A DNA stretch of 64,000 nucleotides from a bacterium (GTDB taxonomy: Bacteria; Zhuqueibacterota; Zhuqueibacteria; Zhuqueibacterales; Zhuqueibacteraceae): NCBI GenBank assembly GCA_023150945.1, contig JAKLJX010000028.1:24458-88457 (forward strand), written 5' to 3'. A program made the translations under genes and the position numbers. The notes below the pieces were generated by a model. The model saw nothing but the letters and a program-made list of their open reading frames with translations. It was not told where the DNA came from and made no database searches. Shown one piece after another: positions 28,618 to 37,539 of this stretch (its first letter is position 1; each line of letters begins with the position of its first letter).

Positions 28618-30641
28618 AGCATCTTGCGCGACGCCACTCGGCCACCGGCCTCAAGGCGATACAAGTAGAGGCCGCTCGCCAGCGCCGAGCCGTCAAAGCC
28701 TACGGCATGTGTACCGGCCGCCTGTTGCGCCTGCACCAGCGTTGCGACTTCCCGGCCCGCGAGATCGAAAACCCGCAGAGTAACCGTCGCTGCCTCGCTC
28801 AGGTGGTAGCGAATGAGGGTATGGGGATTGAAAGGGTTGGGATGGTTCTGTTCGAGATGAAAAAGCAGCGGTGAGTTCTCAACGGCATGCCTGCTCTCGA
28901 CCTGCACGACGGCACCGTTGTTGAAATCGAATCGGCTGCCGTTGGGCAAAACGTGAACGCGTGCATGATCCAGTGCGGCGGACTGCCGCGGCCCAACGCT
29001 GCTCGCAGCGCGATAGGTCGAAAAATCCCGCCATTGCGCCGGCCGGCTGTCGATCACCAGCGCAGGCGTGAGGCCGGTAAAGAGGGCCACGCCGTTTCTG
29101 CAATCCAGATGACTGCCGGCATCCAGCAACACGCCGAATGCGGCTTGCGCTTTGGCCATGCCCCACAGCAAACCGCTCAGCCGGTTTTCATGATAATCCG
29201 AATCCTGCCAGGCGCGCGGCATGATGATCGTGCTGCCGAGCAAACCCAGTCCGTTGCAAAGCGTGAGGCGGCCGCGATAAGCCGCCGTGGTTGAGACTTC
29301 CGTTTGCCCAACGCCGGTGCTGCCCGCGAGTTTGGCATCATTGCCGAGAAACAACATCGCACGTCCCGCTTGCCTCGCTGCGGCGAACGCCTGTCCGGTG
29401 GCGGTGGCCGGCGCGAGATGAACCGCAACACTGTCCAGCAAATTGCCGGCGAAAATGAGACCGGCACTGCGTTGCATCCGCGTGGCAGTAAGCTGGTCAT
29501 TGCGCGTGGAGGAATCCAGCCACAGCAGGTGGGAGGAAAATCCGCGCTGTGCGAGCTGTTGCGCAACCGTTTGGGCATTCGCGCCAACCGCCGGTGAGGA
29601 AATGATGCCGAGCGTGTCTTGGCCTGCCGTGAAACCGTCGAGAAATCCCGCAAAGCTGCCGCCGGCAGCGAACCAGTCACTTGACTGATCACTGCCCTCC
29701 AGCCAGATGCCGGCGCCGTTTGCTTGAAAAGGAGAAGCTGAGAAACTCGCCGCGCCGGCCGCAGGAGTGAGAATGTGGCCGGCCGCCAGATCGAGGCGAA
29801 AGCCCGCGGTGAATTGCTGCAATTCAAGCTCAGAGAGCGCCAGCGGCTGATTCATTTGCACGGTGTAAGCGATGCGTTCGCCGGCTCGCAGCAGGGTCAC
29901 AACGCCGGATCCAAAGACTTCAGCGCTGCCGTCCGGCGCAATGGCGAGCGCGGTGCGGTCGTCGACGCCGAGGCCGGTGAGCCAGCGGCCCTGCTGGCTG
30001 TGATAGACGGCCAGCATCGCTGCCAGCCGGCCGAGACGGCCGCGCTCGTAGAAGTGCGTGTCGGCCAGCACATTCGGCACCAGCGCGAGAAAACCGGCAG
30101 TGAAGGTGATGCCGGCGCGCAGGGGATTGCGCAGCGCCTGGCGGGGATCGACGGAGGTCGTGCGTGCGTCGAAGACGATTTCGCTCAATACCATCGCGCC
30201 GGCGCTGGTGCCGCCGATCGCGCCGCCGGTTTGAAAGACCTGCTGAATCGCCTGGCCGGCGAGCGTGCCCTGCCACAACGAGACATACTGCCATTGATCC
30301 CCGCCGCGCAGAAACAGTCCGCCGGCCCGCAAAATGGCGCGATAGTTGGCCGAGTCATTCGCGCTGCTGCGGCTGTTGATCACCAAATTCGCCGCGTTGG
30401 CGGCACCCAGGGATTTGAAGTAGTTCGGCAGGAAGGAGGAAGGGCTGTCATAATGCAGAATCAGAATCTCGCCATTGGGCGCATGCTCGACCAGCCAGCG
30501 ATAGGGCGCATCCGACCAGTCGTTGTAGTTCTCGGAGCCGCCGCCCACCAGCAGCACACTGCCCTGCGCCAACAGGCTGCGCAGCAGCAGGAGTTGAGTA
30601 AGCAGCAGCCACCGGCCGGTTTGCCAAACTGATTTCAGCAT
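28605..30641 (-). CDS. T9SS-exported S51 (cyanophycinase-type) peptidase
   Basis: 678 residues from the ATG at 30641. An open frame extends 42 codons further, but this ATG has GGAGG upstream and begins a signal peptide (WLLLTQLLLLRSLLAQ). Residues about 25-300 are a peptidase S51 domain: VLLVGGGSEN, FLRGGDQWQYV, nucleophile Ser in GGAIGGTSAGAM, and DTHFYERGRLGRL with the His. Cyanophycinases carry DQHF here and Glu in GIDE-x-TA; this protein has DTHF and GVDDRTA, so specificity may differ. The middle is a second alpha/beta region of uncertain nature. The C terminus is a T9SS domain (NHPNPFNPHTLIRYHLS, SGLYLYRLE). Family knowledge: S51 enzymes cleave beta-Asp-Arg polymers or Asp-X peptides. 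Surface or secreted location is inferred. Confidence 0.88.
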   Translation of the reverse strand: MLKSVWQTGRWLLLTQLLLLRSLLAQGSVLLVGGGSENYNDWSDAPYRWLVEHAPNGEILILHYDSPSSFLPNYFKSLGAANAANLVINSRSSANDSANYRAILRAGGLFLRGGDQWQYVSLWQGTLAGQAIQQVFQTGGAIGGTSAGAMVLSEIVFDARTTSVDPRQALRNPLRAGITFTAGFLALVPNVLADTHFYERGRLGRLAAMLAVYHSQQGRWLTGLGVDDRTALAIAPDGSAEVFGSGVVTLLRAGERIAYTVQMNQPLALSELELQQFTAGFRLDLAAGHILTPAAGAASFSASPFQANGAGIWLEGSDQSSDWFAAGGSFAGFLDGFTAGQDTLGIISSPAVGANAQTVAQQLAQRGFSSHLLWLDSSTRNDQLTATRMQRSAGLIFAGNLLDSVAVHLAPATATGQAFAAARQAGRAMLFLGNDAKLAGSTGVGQTEVSTTAAYRGRLTLCNGLGLLGSTIIMPRAWQDSDYHENRLSGLLWGMAKAQAAFGVLLDAGSHLDCRNGVALFTGLTPALVIDSRPAQWRDFSTYRAASSVGPRQSAALDHARVHVLPNGSRFDFNNGAVVQVESRHAVENSPLLFHLEQNHPNPFNPHTLIRYHLSEAATVTLRVFDLAGREVATLVQAQQAAGTHAVGFDGSALASGLYLYRLEAGGRVASRKMLLMR

Positions 30642-30859
30642 GGATTCGAACCCCTCCGCCGCTTTCGTGAGGCCTGCTGCTTGGACAGACACTAAATTCC
30701 TCAGGGCACCGGACACGAGTCTCGGAATTGGCGCTGAGCACATTTGGAATTGTACCACGAAGCACACGAAGAATTCTTTAGTGTATCTCGTGTGTTTCGC
30801 GGGCTACGTACCCAAGCCTGGCCGCGCAGAATGCGCACTAAATCTCGTCATCCCAAGCC

Positions 30860-31855
30860 TCAGAATTCCAGCCCCACGGCGAAGCGGTGCACGTCCGGCA
30901 GCAGATCGTGGCGGGCGTAGGCATAATCGATGGCAAGATGGCTGTTGGCCATCGGCCAGGACAAGCCCACACCGAAGCAGAGATCCTCGTCATCATAGTT
31001 GTAGCGATAGCCGCCGCGCAGGAACAGCCGGTCGAACACGCCCAGCTCGGTGCCGAAGTTCACGCGCTCGCTGTTGTCGTTGGGATGAGTGACATCCGAG
31101 GCCAGCCGCCACGCCAGCGTGCGGGAGCGCAGCAGTTCCAGCGCCAGACCGACTTGAAAGTGCAGCGGCAAGGGATAGGCTTCGGTTTCGAGCATGGCGG
31201 GCGCCAGGCGGTTGCGCGGCGCGTTGGGATCGGTGTCAAACCGGTACGACAAGTCCCGGCCGGCCATGCGAATGTCGCCGCCGAAGTTGCTCAGGCTCAT
31301 GCCGATCACGGCCTCTTTGAACCACAGGCGATACTGGGTACCGAGGTCGAAAGCGATGCCGGAGGCGGTTTCATTCCAGATTTTTTGCTGCACATACTTC
31401 GCGGTGATGCCGGTGCTGAAGCGGTCACTCAGCGCCCGCGCGTAGGTCAGGCCGATCATCAAGTCCTGGGCATCGAAGAACTCGCCGGTGCCGTCCTGGG
31501 CATATTCAGTGGTGACTTCCATGCGGTCCATCGACAGCACGGTGACCGCCACGCCCACGCTGCCAAACTCGCCGGCGCGCAGGGCGTAGGCGGCGGAATT
31601 CAATTGCATGGTGGCGCGCCACGGGGTGTGCGCAAAGTAAACTGATTGCCGCGCAAGGTTGGCAATGCCGGCGGGATTCCAAAACAGCGCGCCGGCATTG
31701 GCCGCGGTCGCGACGTACGCGCCGGCCATGCCGGTGGCCTGCGCGCCCACCGGAATTTGCAGAAACTGCGCGCCGGCCGTGCCAAGATTGGGATTCTGCG
31801 CCTGCGCCGCAATCGCGACACACCATCCCAGCAGCGAAAGTAGATGCTTTTTCAT
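30860..31855 (-). CDS. PorV/PorQ-family outer-membrane protein
   Basis: 331 residues. Signal peptide 1-19 (IAAQAQ) followed by an outer-membrane beta-barrel of the PorV/PorQ (UPF0164-like) type: GTAGAQFLQIPVGAQATGMAGAYVA, then ALFWNPAGIANL, alternating strands throughout, and an aromatic C terminus (HRFAVGLEF). In Bacteroidota PorV shuttles T9SS cargo to the attachment complex. In this kind of genome such genes commonly follow a TonB receptor and a T9SS protein, and that order is seen here apart from an inserted four-helix-bundle gene. GAGG lies eight bases before the ATG. Confidence 0.85.
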   Translation of the reverse strand: MKKHLLSLLGWCVAIAAQAQNPNLGTAGAQFLQIPVGAQATGMAGAYVATAANAGALFWNPAGIANLARQSVYFAHTPWRATMQLNSAAYALRAGEFGSVGVAVTVLSMDRMEVTTEYAQDGTGEFFDAQDLMIGLTYARALSDRFSTGITAKYVQQKIWNETASGIAFDLGTQYRLWFKEAVIGMSLSNFGGDIRMAGRDLSYRFDTDPNAPRNRLAPAMLETEAYPLPLHFQVGLALELLRSRTLAWRLASDVTHPNDNSERVNFGTELGVFDRLFLRGGYRYNYDDEDLCFGVGLSWPMANSHLAIDYAYARHDLLPDVHRFAVGLEF

Positions 31856-31900
31856 ATCAACCTCGGGGTTTCGGTCTCCCTGCTTGTCGTCCTCTTCCTC

Positions 31901-32308
31901 CTACTCTTCCTCCAGCTCCTCCCCTCCATACGCCACGCCCTCCTCGGCGATGCGATTCTGAGCATTGTTGCGCAGGCCGATAATCAGGCCCGCGACGCGT
32001 TTCAAAATCTGTTTGCCGGCGGCCGACTCTGCCGGCGCCAGGTGTCCTTGTGCGCAAAGGACATCGAGTGCCGCAGCGCATTCCATCGTCGAGCCGCTGG
32101 CGATTTCCAAATAGCGCGAGCGTTCCTTCATCGAAAACCTGGCGTTGCCCTCAGCCAGGTTGAGTGCAATCGAAGTGCTGGCGCGCTCGAGTTGATCGTG
32201 CATGACCCGGCATTTTCTAAAATCCTCGAGCCGCGGCGCCAGCCATGCCACAAATTGAATCGCCTCCTGGTAAGCCTTGAGCTTCTCGTGATCAAATAGG
32301 TATTCCAT
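31901..32308 (-). CDS. Four-helix-bundle protein (S23/IVS-encoded type)
   Basis: 135 residues, nearly all helical: KLKAYQEAIQFVAWL, then RASTSIALNLAEGNARFS and RSRYLEIASGSTMECAAALDVL, the standard pattern of the 23S-rRNA-intervening-sequence protein family. The biological role of the family is poorly known; the Avd subunit of diversity-generating retroelements has the same fold. The Glu-rich C terminus (GGEELEEE) is encoded by CTCCTC-type repeats, and the region before its start holds a TACTCC-type inverted repeat. It sits between a TonB/T9SS pair and a PorV gene and is unrelated to them, so it looks like an insertion. Confidence 0.85.
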   Translation of the reverse strand: MEYLFDHEKLKAYQEAIQFVAWLAPRLEDFRKCRVMHDQLERASTSIALNLAEGNARFSMKERSRYLEIASGSTMECAAALDVLCAQGHLAPAESAAGKQILKRVAGLIIGLRNNAQNRIAEEGVAYGGEELEEE

Positions 32309-32351
32309 GCCTGACCCCCATGCCTAATTGCGTGGTTCCGGTTCAGCTTTT

Positions 32352-32447
32352 CTTACTCCTACTCCTACTCCTACTCCTACTCCTACTCTTACTCTTACTC
32401 TTCTCAGGAGTAGGAGTATGAGTAAGAGTAGGAGTAAGAGTAAGAGT
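32352..32447. repeat. Hexamer repeat array forming a long inverted repeat
   Basis: Left arm 32352-32402 is about eight ACTCCT/ACTCTT hexamers; right arm 32406-32447 is seven AGGAGT/AAGAGT/ATGAGT hexamers of opposite sense, separated by only three or four bases. RNA or single-stranded DNA could form an imperfect hairpin with about 40-base arms. It begins seven bases beyond the stop of the T9SS gene at 32454 and lies about 45 bases upstream of the four-helix-bundle gene. Confidence 0.9.
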
Positions 32448-32453
32448 CGAACC

Positions 32454-34997
32454 TCACTTCACCACCGCGAAGCGGTCGAGCTTCTCCGCGTTGTCGGTTT
32501 TCACGAGATAAAGATAGACGCCGGTGGCGATCTCGCGGCCCGAGGCCGAGCGCAGATCCCAGGTGGCGACGCCGGTGCCGTCGTTATGCTCGATGGTCTT
32601 GACCAAATCGCCGTCCAGCGTGAACACATGAATCGTGCAGACCGGCGGCAAATTGATGAAGCGCAGCACGCGCAGCGGCTCGCGGCGCAGTTGCCCGAAT
32701 TCCTCTTCGAAACTCGAAGCCACCAAATAGGGATTCGGCACGACGCGCACCCGCCCCAGTTCGCTCTTCACCGTGTTGGCATTGACGCTCGGCGAGCTGG
32801 TGGAAAACTGAAAGCGATCTTTGTAGGTGAGCGGCTGGGGATTCGCCGCCGGCGGCACGATCGTGAAGATCAAGCCGTTGCCGGTCGCATAGGGTTTACC
32901 CTGTGCCAGCGGCCGCACCGGCAGCACCACCGCGCCGCCGCTGCTCACTTGCACACCAAGCGAAATCACGACTTCATCGCCGGCCTCGGGAAAGAAGTCG
33001 AGCGGCTCGGTGGGCGCGGGATTGGTGATGGTGATCTGCAGACCCTCGAACGTGAACGCCGTGCCCGAAACATAACTCTGCGCGCGCACCAGCGTATCGC
33101 CGGTGGCGGCATCCAGGAGATCGAAAGCCGCGTCGGAAAGGAAGCGCAGCGCGTAGCGGCGCGGCACGGTGGCCTCGAGGTCGGCAATGGCGGCTTCAAT
33201 TTTGGCAGAGAGATTGCCGGTCACCTGCGTCACCGCGGGCAGGAACTCTGCAACAAAAATTTGGCCGGCCACGCTTGCTTGATCCGTGGCGCTGATGATG
33301 AATTGATAATTCGAATTGCCGCTGCCGACTTGCTGGAAGTCCGTCACCAGTGGCGGGGTGCGGCCGAGGGCATCCTGGCGCGGCACCACCGCGACGATGT
33401 TGGGCTCTTCCAACGTCGCGCCGCGGCTGGACTCCAGGCTTTCGACGGCCTCGCTGCCGCGATCGTAAGCGGTGAGCGAGTACCAGTATTCGAAACCGTT
33501 CACGACATTGGTATCGAGGAAACTGTATTGCAGACCGGTGTCCGCGCCCAGGCCGTTGGCGAGATCGAACTGCGCCAGGGGCACCGGATCCGCTCCGGCA
33601 TTGGGAAACACGTTGCGATCGAGTTGATCCCAAGTGATGCCCTTGTCCAGGCTCTTGTACAAGCGGTAGCCCTCGAAATCCAGGGCATTCGAAAACTTGT
33701 CGCGGCTGCGTTCGGAACGATCATCCCAATACAGGGTGACGCGGCGATTGCCCGGCACCGCGCTCAGCTTGGGCGGTTCCGGTGGCCGCGCCACTTCGAA
33801 ATCGAGCGCGACGATGTTGTGGGCGGTGCGGGTGTTGGCGAACAGTTGCTGCCGGTCGGGCCCGGCCACGATCGCGGTGATGAAAGTCAGCGTATCTCCC
33901 ACCGCCAGCGTGTAAGGCCCGGAGGCCGCGATTGCATCGGTGTCGTTGCCGCCGAGGTCTTGAGTGGCGAGATCATCGAAATGCAGATTGGGGGCATTGG
34001 CGCCGGGATGCAGAAATTTCGGTCCCAACGGCGAATTGTACAGACTGGCCGCGCTCGACATCAAGCCATACTGCACCGAATCGAGGTCGACGACATCGAG
34101 ATCCTCATAGAGAAACCAGTGCATATCGGTGATGCCCAACTGCCGGCCATTCACGGCGGGCGTGCGCAAGAAGGCAATGCCCATCTCGCCGGGAATATTG
34201 CCGGGCCATTCGCTGGTGTAGTTGTCGGCATCGTAATCGTACAGGAGCTGCAATTCGTGATCGAAGCCGATTTTCTCATCGGACCATTCGGGGTCGCCGC
34301 CGGAGATGTTGCCGACGTCGATGTCCAGATACATCGCGAAGTAGAGGCTGTCGAGACGGCGCATGCCCTTGTTGATGATTTCGAATTTGAAGAAGATCAT
34401 GTCCGCCGCGAATTTCACGCCGTAGGCATAGCCGGTTTGATGCACCTCCAAACCGAGAATGCCGCGCTTGCTGGTGTTGTTGGAATCGCTGTAGACGCAG
34501 TAGCTGTCTTGATCCGAGCGGATGATCGGGTTGCCCTGCGCGTCTTTGACCGGCCAGCCGGTGGCGGGCCAGGTTTGCGGCCGGTCGCTGAACGCGATCT
34601 GAGCCAGCGCGGTGTTGTGATAGCCGCCGACCGCCTCCCACTCTTCGTTGGTGGTGAAGCGGCCCTGCACCACGTTGTTCGGCACACCGACCCAGGGATT
34701 GATGCGATAGATGTAATGCCGGCCGCTGCCGATGGGATATTCTCCCGAAGGGCCTTGGCTCAAGCGCCGCGGATAGAGCTTGCCGCGGTTTTCGAAAAAC
34801 AATCCGATGTTGCTCTTGTTGTGCGTGCCGCCGGCGCGATCACGAATGCCGGCGAGCGCGGCGGGAGATTTGAGGAAGAAATTCTCCGCCTCGCGCTCGC
34901 GCGCGGCCGTGGTGCGTTGCGCCGGCAGCGCGACGGGCAGCAGCGCGCACAAGAGCAGCAGCTTTTTCATGAGGGTCATGCTGGTTTTGTACAACAT
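32454..34997 (-). CDS. Secreted T9SS-tail protein, partner of the TonB receptor
   Basis: 847 residues. Signal peptide in the first 26 residues (LLLLCALLPVALPAQ). Residues about 60-400 form a beta-rich domain of unknown function; about 405-530 is fibronectin-III-like (RVTLYWDDRSE, GFEYWYSLTAYDRG). The C-terminal 90 residues are a FlgD/T9SS-type domain (VRVVPNPYLVASSFE, VATWDLRSASGREIATGVYLYLV). GGAGG seven bases before the ATG supports this start. It is 23 bases downstream of the TonB receptor, so the two are surely co-transcribed. This pairing recalls SusCD-like loci, but no SusD-type TPR fold is visible; a ligand-binding or structural surface role is inferred. Confidence 0.85.
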   Translation of the reverse strand: MLYKTSMTLMKKLLLLCALLPVALPAQRTTAAREREAENFFLKSPAALAGIRDRAGGTHNKSNIGLFFENRGKLYPRRLSQGPSGEYPIGSGRHYIYRINPWVGVPNNVVQGRFTTNEEWEAVGGYHNTALAQIAFSDRPQTWPATGWPVKDAQGNPIIRSDQDSYCVYSDSNNTSKRGILGLEVHQTGYAYGVKFAADMIFFKFEIINKGMRRLDSLYFAMYLDIDVGNISGGDPEWSDEKIGFDHELQLLYDYDADNYTSEWPGNIPGEMGIAFLRTPAVNGRQLGITDMHWFLYEDLDVVDLDSVQYGLMSSAASLYNSPLGPKFLHPGANAPNLHFDDLATQDLGGNDTDAIAASGPYTLAVGDTLTFITAIVAGPDRQQLFANTRTAHNIVALDFEVARPPEPPKLSAVPGNRRVTLYWDDRSERSRDKFSNALDFEGYRLYKSLDKGITWDQLDRNVFPNAGADPVPLAQFDLANGLGADTGLQYSFLDTNVVNGFEYWYSLTAYDRGSEAVESLESSRGATLEEPNIVAVVPRQDALGRTPPLVTDFQQVGSGNSNYQFIISATDQASVAGQIFVAEFLPAVTQVTGNLSAKIEAAIADLEATVPRRYALRFLSDAAFDLLDAATGDTLVRAQSYVSGTAFTFEGLQITITNPAPTEPLDFFPEAGDEVVISLGVQVSSGGAVVLPVRPLAQGKPYATGNGLIFTIVPPAANPQPLTYKDRFQFSTSSPSVNANTVKSELGRVRVVPNPYLVASSFEEEFGQLRREPLRVLRFINLPPVCTIHVFTLDGDLVKTIEHNDGTGVATWDLRSASGREIATGVYLYLVKTDNAEKLDRFAVVK

Positions 34998-35020
34998 CGT
35001 CTAACCTCCATCCGGCGAAA

Positions 35021-37504
35021 TCACATCCTCAACCGCAAGCCCAGCCGCACGCGGCGCGGCGGACCGAAATTGGAAGGATCGCGAATGTACTCCGGCGAAT
35101 TGTTGCCGACCAGCGTGACATCCGGCAGGCCGGTATCGGAGTACACGTACAGCACGTTTCTGTAATTGGTGAGATTGAGCGCTTCGGCAAAGGCGGTGAC
35201 CTCCAGCGCGCCCAGCCGCCAGTCCTTGCCGATTTCCGCATCCAGTGAGAGCGTCCACGGCATGCGCTCGGAGTTGCGAATCACGAAGCCGATGTCCCGG
35301 CCGCCGGGCGTGTAGGGATAGCCGCTGCTGGTGCGCAAGACGAAGTTCCAATAGGTATTCGCCAGCGGCTGCCAGCCGAACAGGCGCGGCCCTTCATTCT
35401 CCTGGAAGGTCAGGCTGGTGTTGACGTTGATGACGTGCGTCTTATCGAAATCAAGAAAATAGAGCAGCGTCGATTCCTGCGTGCCGGGATACTGCTCGGT
35501 TTCCGAAGAGGCGCTGCCCTTGGCCACCGAGTAGGTGTAGGTCAAACCGCCGGAAAAAATCTTCGTGCGGCGCATGGTCACGTCGATTTCAAAGCCCTTG
35601 ATGTTGGCATAATCCTCGTTGACATACAGCGTGTAGCCCACGAAGCGGCCCTCGAAGTAGGGGAAATAGTAGTGCGTGCCGATCAAACCGGTGACGTCTT
35701 TGTAATAGGCGGTCACACTGGCGGCCAGGGTCGGCGCCAATTGCTGCGCCACGCCAACTTCATACGCCACCGTCTTCTGCGCCTCGAGATCAGGCTGGCC
35801 GAACAATGGCTCGCGCACATTCAAATCGTACTGGCTGTTTTCGTAGAGGAATTGATACTCGGGATTCTGGAAGAAATGGCCGTAGGAAAAATGAAAGTTG
35901 GTGCGATCGGTGATGGGATGCGCGATGCCCAGGCGCGGACTGACCTGCCATTTTTTCGAGGACGCCACCTCCGCCTCGGGGTCGAGCGGGTTGGCGCGAA
36001 AGGGCGCGCGCTGATCGGCGTAATCCAGGCGCACGCCGGCATTCAAGATCAACGAGGCGAATTCCATCTTGTCCTGCAGGTAGACGGCCGCTTCCACCGG
36101 TTTGCGGGTGTAGTCGTTGATGTAGGGGAAATTGCGCTTGGGATCGTAGATGCTGTACAGTCTGAGATCGTGGCGCTTCAGCTCCAGCCCGGCTTTCAAT
36201 TCATGCGAAGGGTGCGCCTGCCACACCCAATCGCCCTTGGCGTTGAAGGTCTTGGTGCGGCTGTCGATGTAATCCAGCGGATGGGCGCGCGCATAGAATT
36301 CGAAGCCGTTGCCGGCGGCGGACACATAGACGCGATCGCCGGTGGCAAGATATTGTGACGGCGGGATGAAATCATCGTTTTCATTCATCACGCCCAGGCG
36401 GTAGCTTTGCTGAAAGTAGGAAAACTTGAGGTCGTAGAACGCCTTGTTGCTCAGCACGTGTTTCAGGCCGAGCACGGCGTGATCGCTGTTGGTGCGCGAC
36501 TGGGCGTATTGCTCCGGAATGTACCTCCAGGAATGGCTGTAGCCCTGGCGCTCGCCGCGGGTCAGGCGGTAGCTCAGGGTGGTTTTCAGTGCGGCCGAGA
36601 ACTTTTGCGAAAGCTTGCCGAGCGTGGAAAACTCGCGGTTGTAGCCGAACGGCAGCCAACTGCCGCGCCGGTCATTTTCGCCACTGGCAAAGAAGCTGAG
36701 ATTGGGAACCAGGGGCAGCGGCCCGCTCACCGAGGCGATGAAGCGGTTCTCATCATAGCGCGAGTAGGGCGCGGCAAACTCGCCGGTGCGGCCGTCGAGC
36801 TTGGCGGTGAATTTCTCGCTGCCTTCGCGGGTGACGATGTTGACCACGCCGCTCAGGGCATCACCGAACTCCGCGCTGAACGTGCCGGAGAGAAACTCGA
36901 GCTGCTCGATGGCATCGTTGTGCACGCGCGTGCCCAACCCGCCGAACAGCGGGTCTTCGATGTAGACGCCGTCGACGAGATAGGCCACTTCATTGCTGCG
37001 GCCGCCGCGAATATTGATGCTGTTGCCCTCGCCCACCACGCCGGCGCGGAGCTGCAGCACTTCGACGAAATCGCGCACCGGCAGTGCCTGAATGTCTTCA
37101 CGGCCGACGATGGCCACCGTGCCGGTGGCATCCTGGCGCACCAACGGCCGCTCAGCCACCACCACGACTTCCTCGCTCTCCAGCAGGCTTTCAGTGAGTT
37201 CCACGTTCAGCGTCGTGGTTTGATTGATCGCCACCATGACGTTGGCGACCGCCACCGGCCCATAGCCGATGAAATTGACACGCGCGGTGTAGGTGCCCGG
37301 CGGAATGTTCAGGATGACGAACGCGCCGTTGTGATCGGCGGCCGCGCCCAGGGTCGTGCCCTCCAACTGGACGCTGGCGCCGGGCAGGGGCGCTTTGCTG
37401 GTCTGGTCGACCACCCGCCCGGCGATTTTGCCGGTGGTGCTGGCCTGCGCCGGCGCGAGGGCGAGCAGCACCAGCAGACCCGTGCTCAGGATTTTTTTCA
37501 TCAT
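35021..37504 (-). CDS. TonB-dependent outer-membrane receptor
   Basis: 827 residues. Signal peptide 1-22 (LLALAPAQAS); carboxypeptidase-regulatory-like domain at about 25-105 (GKIAGRVVDQTSKAPLPGASV, GTYTARVNFIGY); plug domain at about 120-230 (VEVLQLRAGVVGEGNSINIRGG, YLVDGVYIEDP, SGTFSAEFGDALSGVVNIVT); then a 22-strand-type barrel ending RRVRLGLRLRM. It imports a substrate with energy from a TonB-ExbBD motor. The substrate is not predictable from sequence; the neighbouring peptidases suggest peptides. The plug and N-terminal extension match the SusC style, though it is shorter than typical SusC (about 1000 residues). Confidence 0.92.
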   Translation of the reverse strand: MMKKILSTGLLVLLALAPAQASTTGKIAGRVVDQTSKAPLPGASVQLEGTTLGAAADHNGAFVILNIPPGTYTARVNFIGYGPVAVANVMVAINQTTTLNVELTESLLESEEVVVVAERPLVRQDATGTVAIVGREDIQALPVRDFVEVLQLRAGVVGEGNSINIRGGRSNEVAYLVDGVYIEDPLFGGLGTRVHNDAIEQLEFLSGTFSAEFGDALSGVVNIVTREGSEKFTAKLDGRTGEFAAPYSRYDENRFIASVSGPLPLVPNLSFFASGENDRRGSWLPFGYNREFSTLGKLSQKFSAALKTTLSYRLTRGERQGYSHSWRYIPEQYAQSRTNSDHAVLGLKHVLSNKAFYDLKFSYFQQSYRLGVMNENDDFIPPSQYLATGDRVYVSAAGNGFEFYARAHPLDYIDSRTKTFNAKGDWVWQAHPSHELKAGLELKRHDLRLYSIYDPKRNFPYINDYTRKPVEAAVYLQDKMEFASLILNAGVRLDYADQRAPFRANPLDPEAEVASSKKWQVSPRLGIAHPITDRTNFHFSYGHFFQNPEYQFLYENSQYDLNVREPLFGQPDLEAQKTVAYEVGVAQQLAPTLAASVTAYYKDVTGLIGTHYYFPYFEGRFVGYTLYVNEDYANIKGFEIDVTMRRTKIFSGGLTYTYSVAKGSASSETEQYPGTQESTLLYFLDFDKTHVINVNTSLTFQENEGPRLFGWQPLANTYWNFVLRTSSGYPYTPGGRDIGFVIRNSERMPWTLSLDAEIGKDWRLGALEVTAFAEALNLTNYRNVLYVYSDTGLPDVTLVGNNSPEYIRDPSNFGPPRRVRLGLRLRM

Positions 37505-37539
37505 GTCGTTACCCTGCGTTGTGGTTTGCCGCTCCTGCG

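Noticed and set aside
30643..30655. GGTTCGAATCC, resembling a tRNA T-arm, on the minus strand
   Set aside because: The flanking bases do not form a 5-bp T-stem, and no anticodon or acceptor stem could be built; it is the leader of the S51 peptidase gene.
31901..32447. Possible diversity-generating retroelement (Avd-like four-helix bundle)
   Set aside because: No reverse transcriptase gene and no template/variable repeat pair was found in the window; only the fold family is shared.
32352..32447. Hexamer repeats as a CRISPR array
   Set aside because: Units are six bases with no unique spacers, the two halves are inverted, and there are no cas genes.
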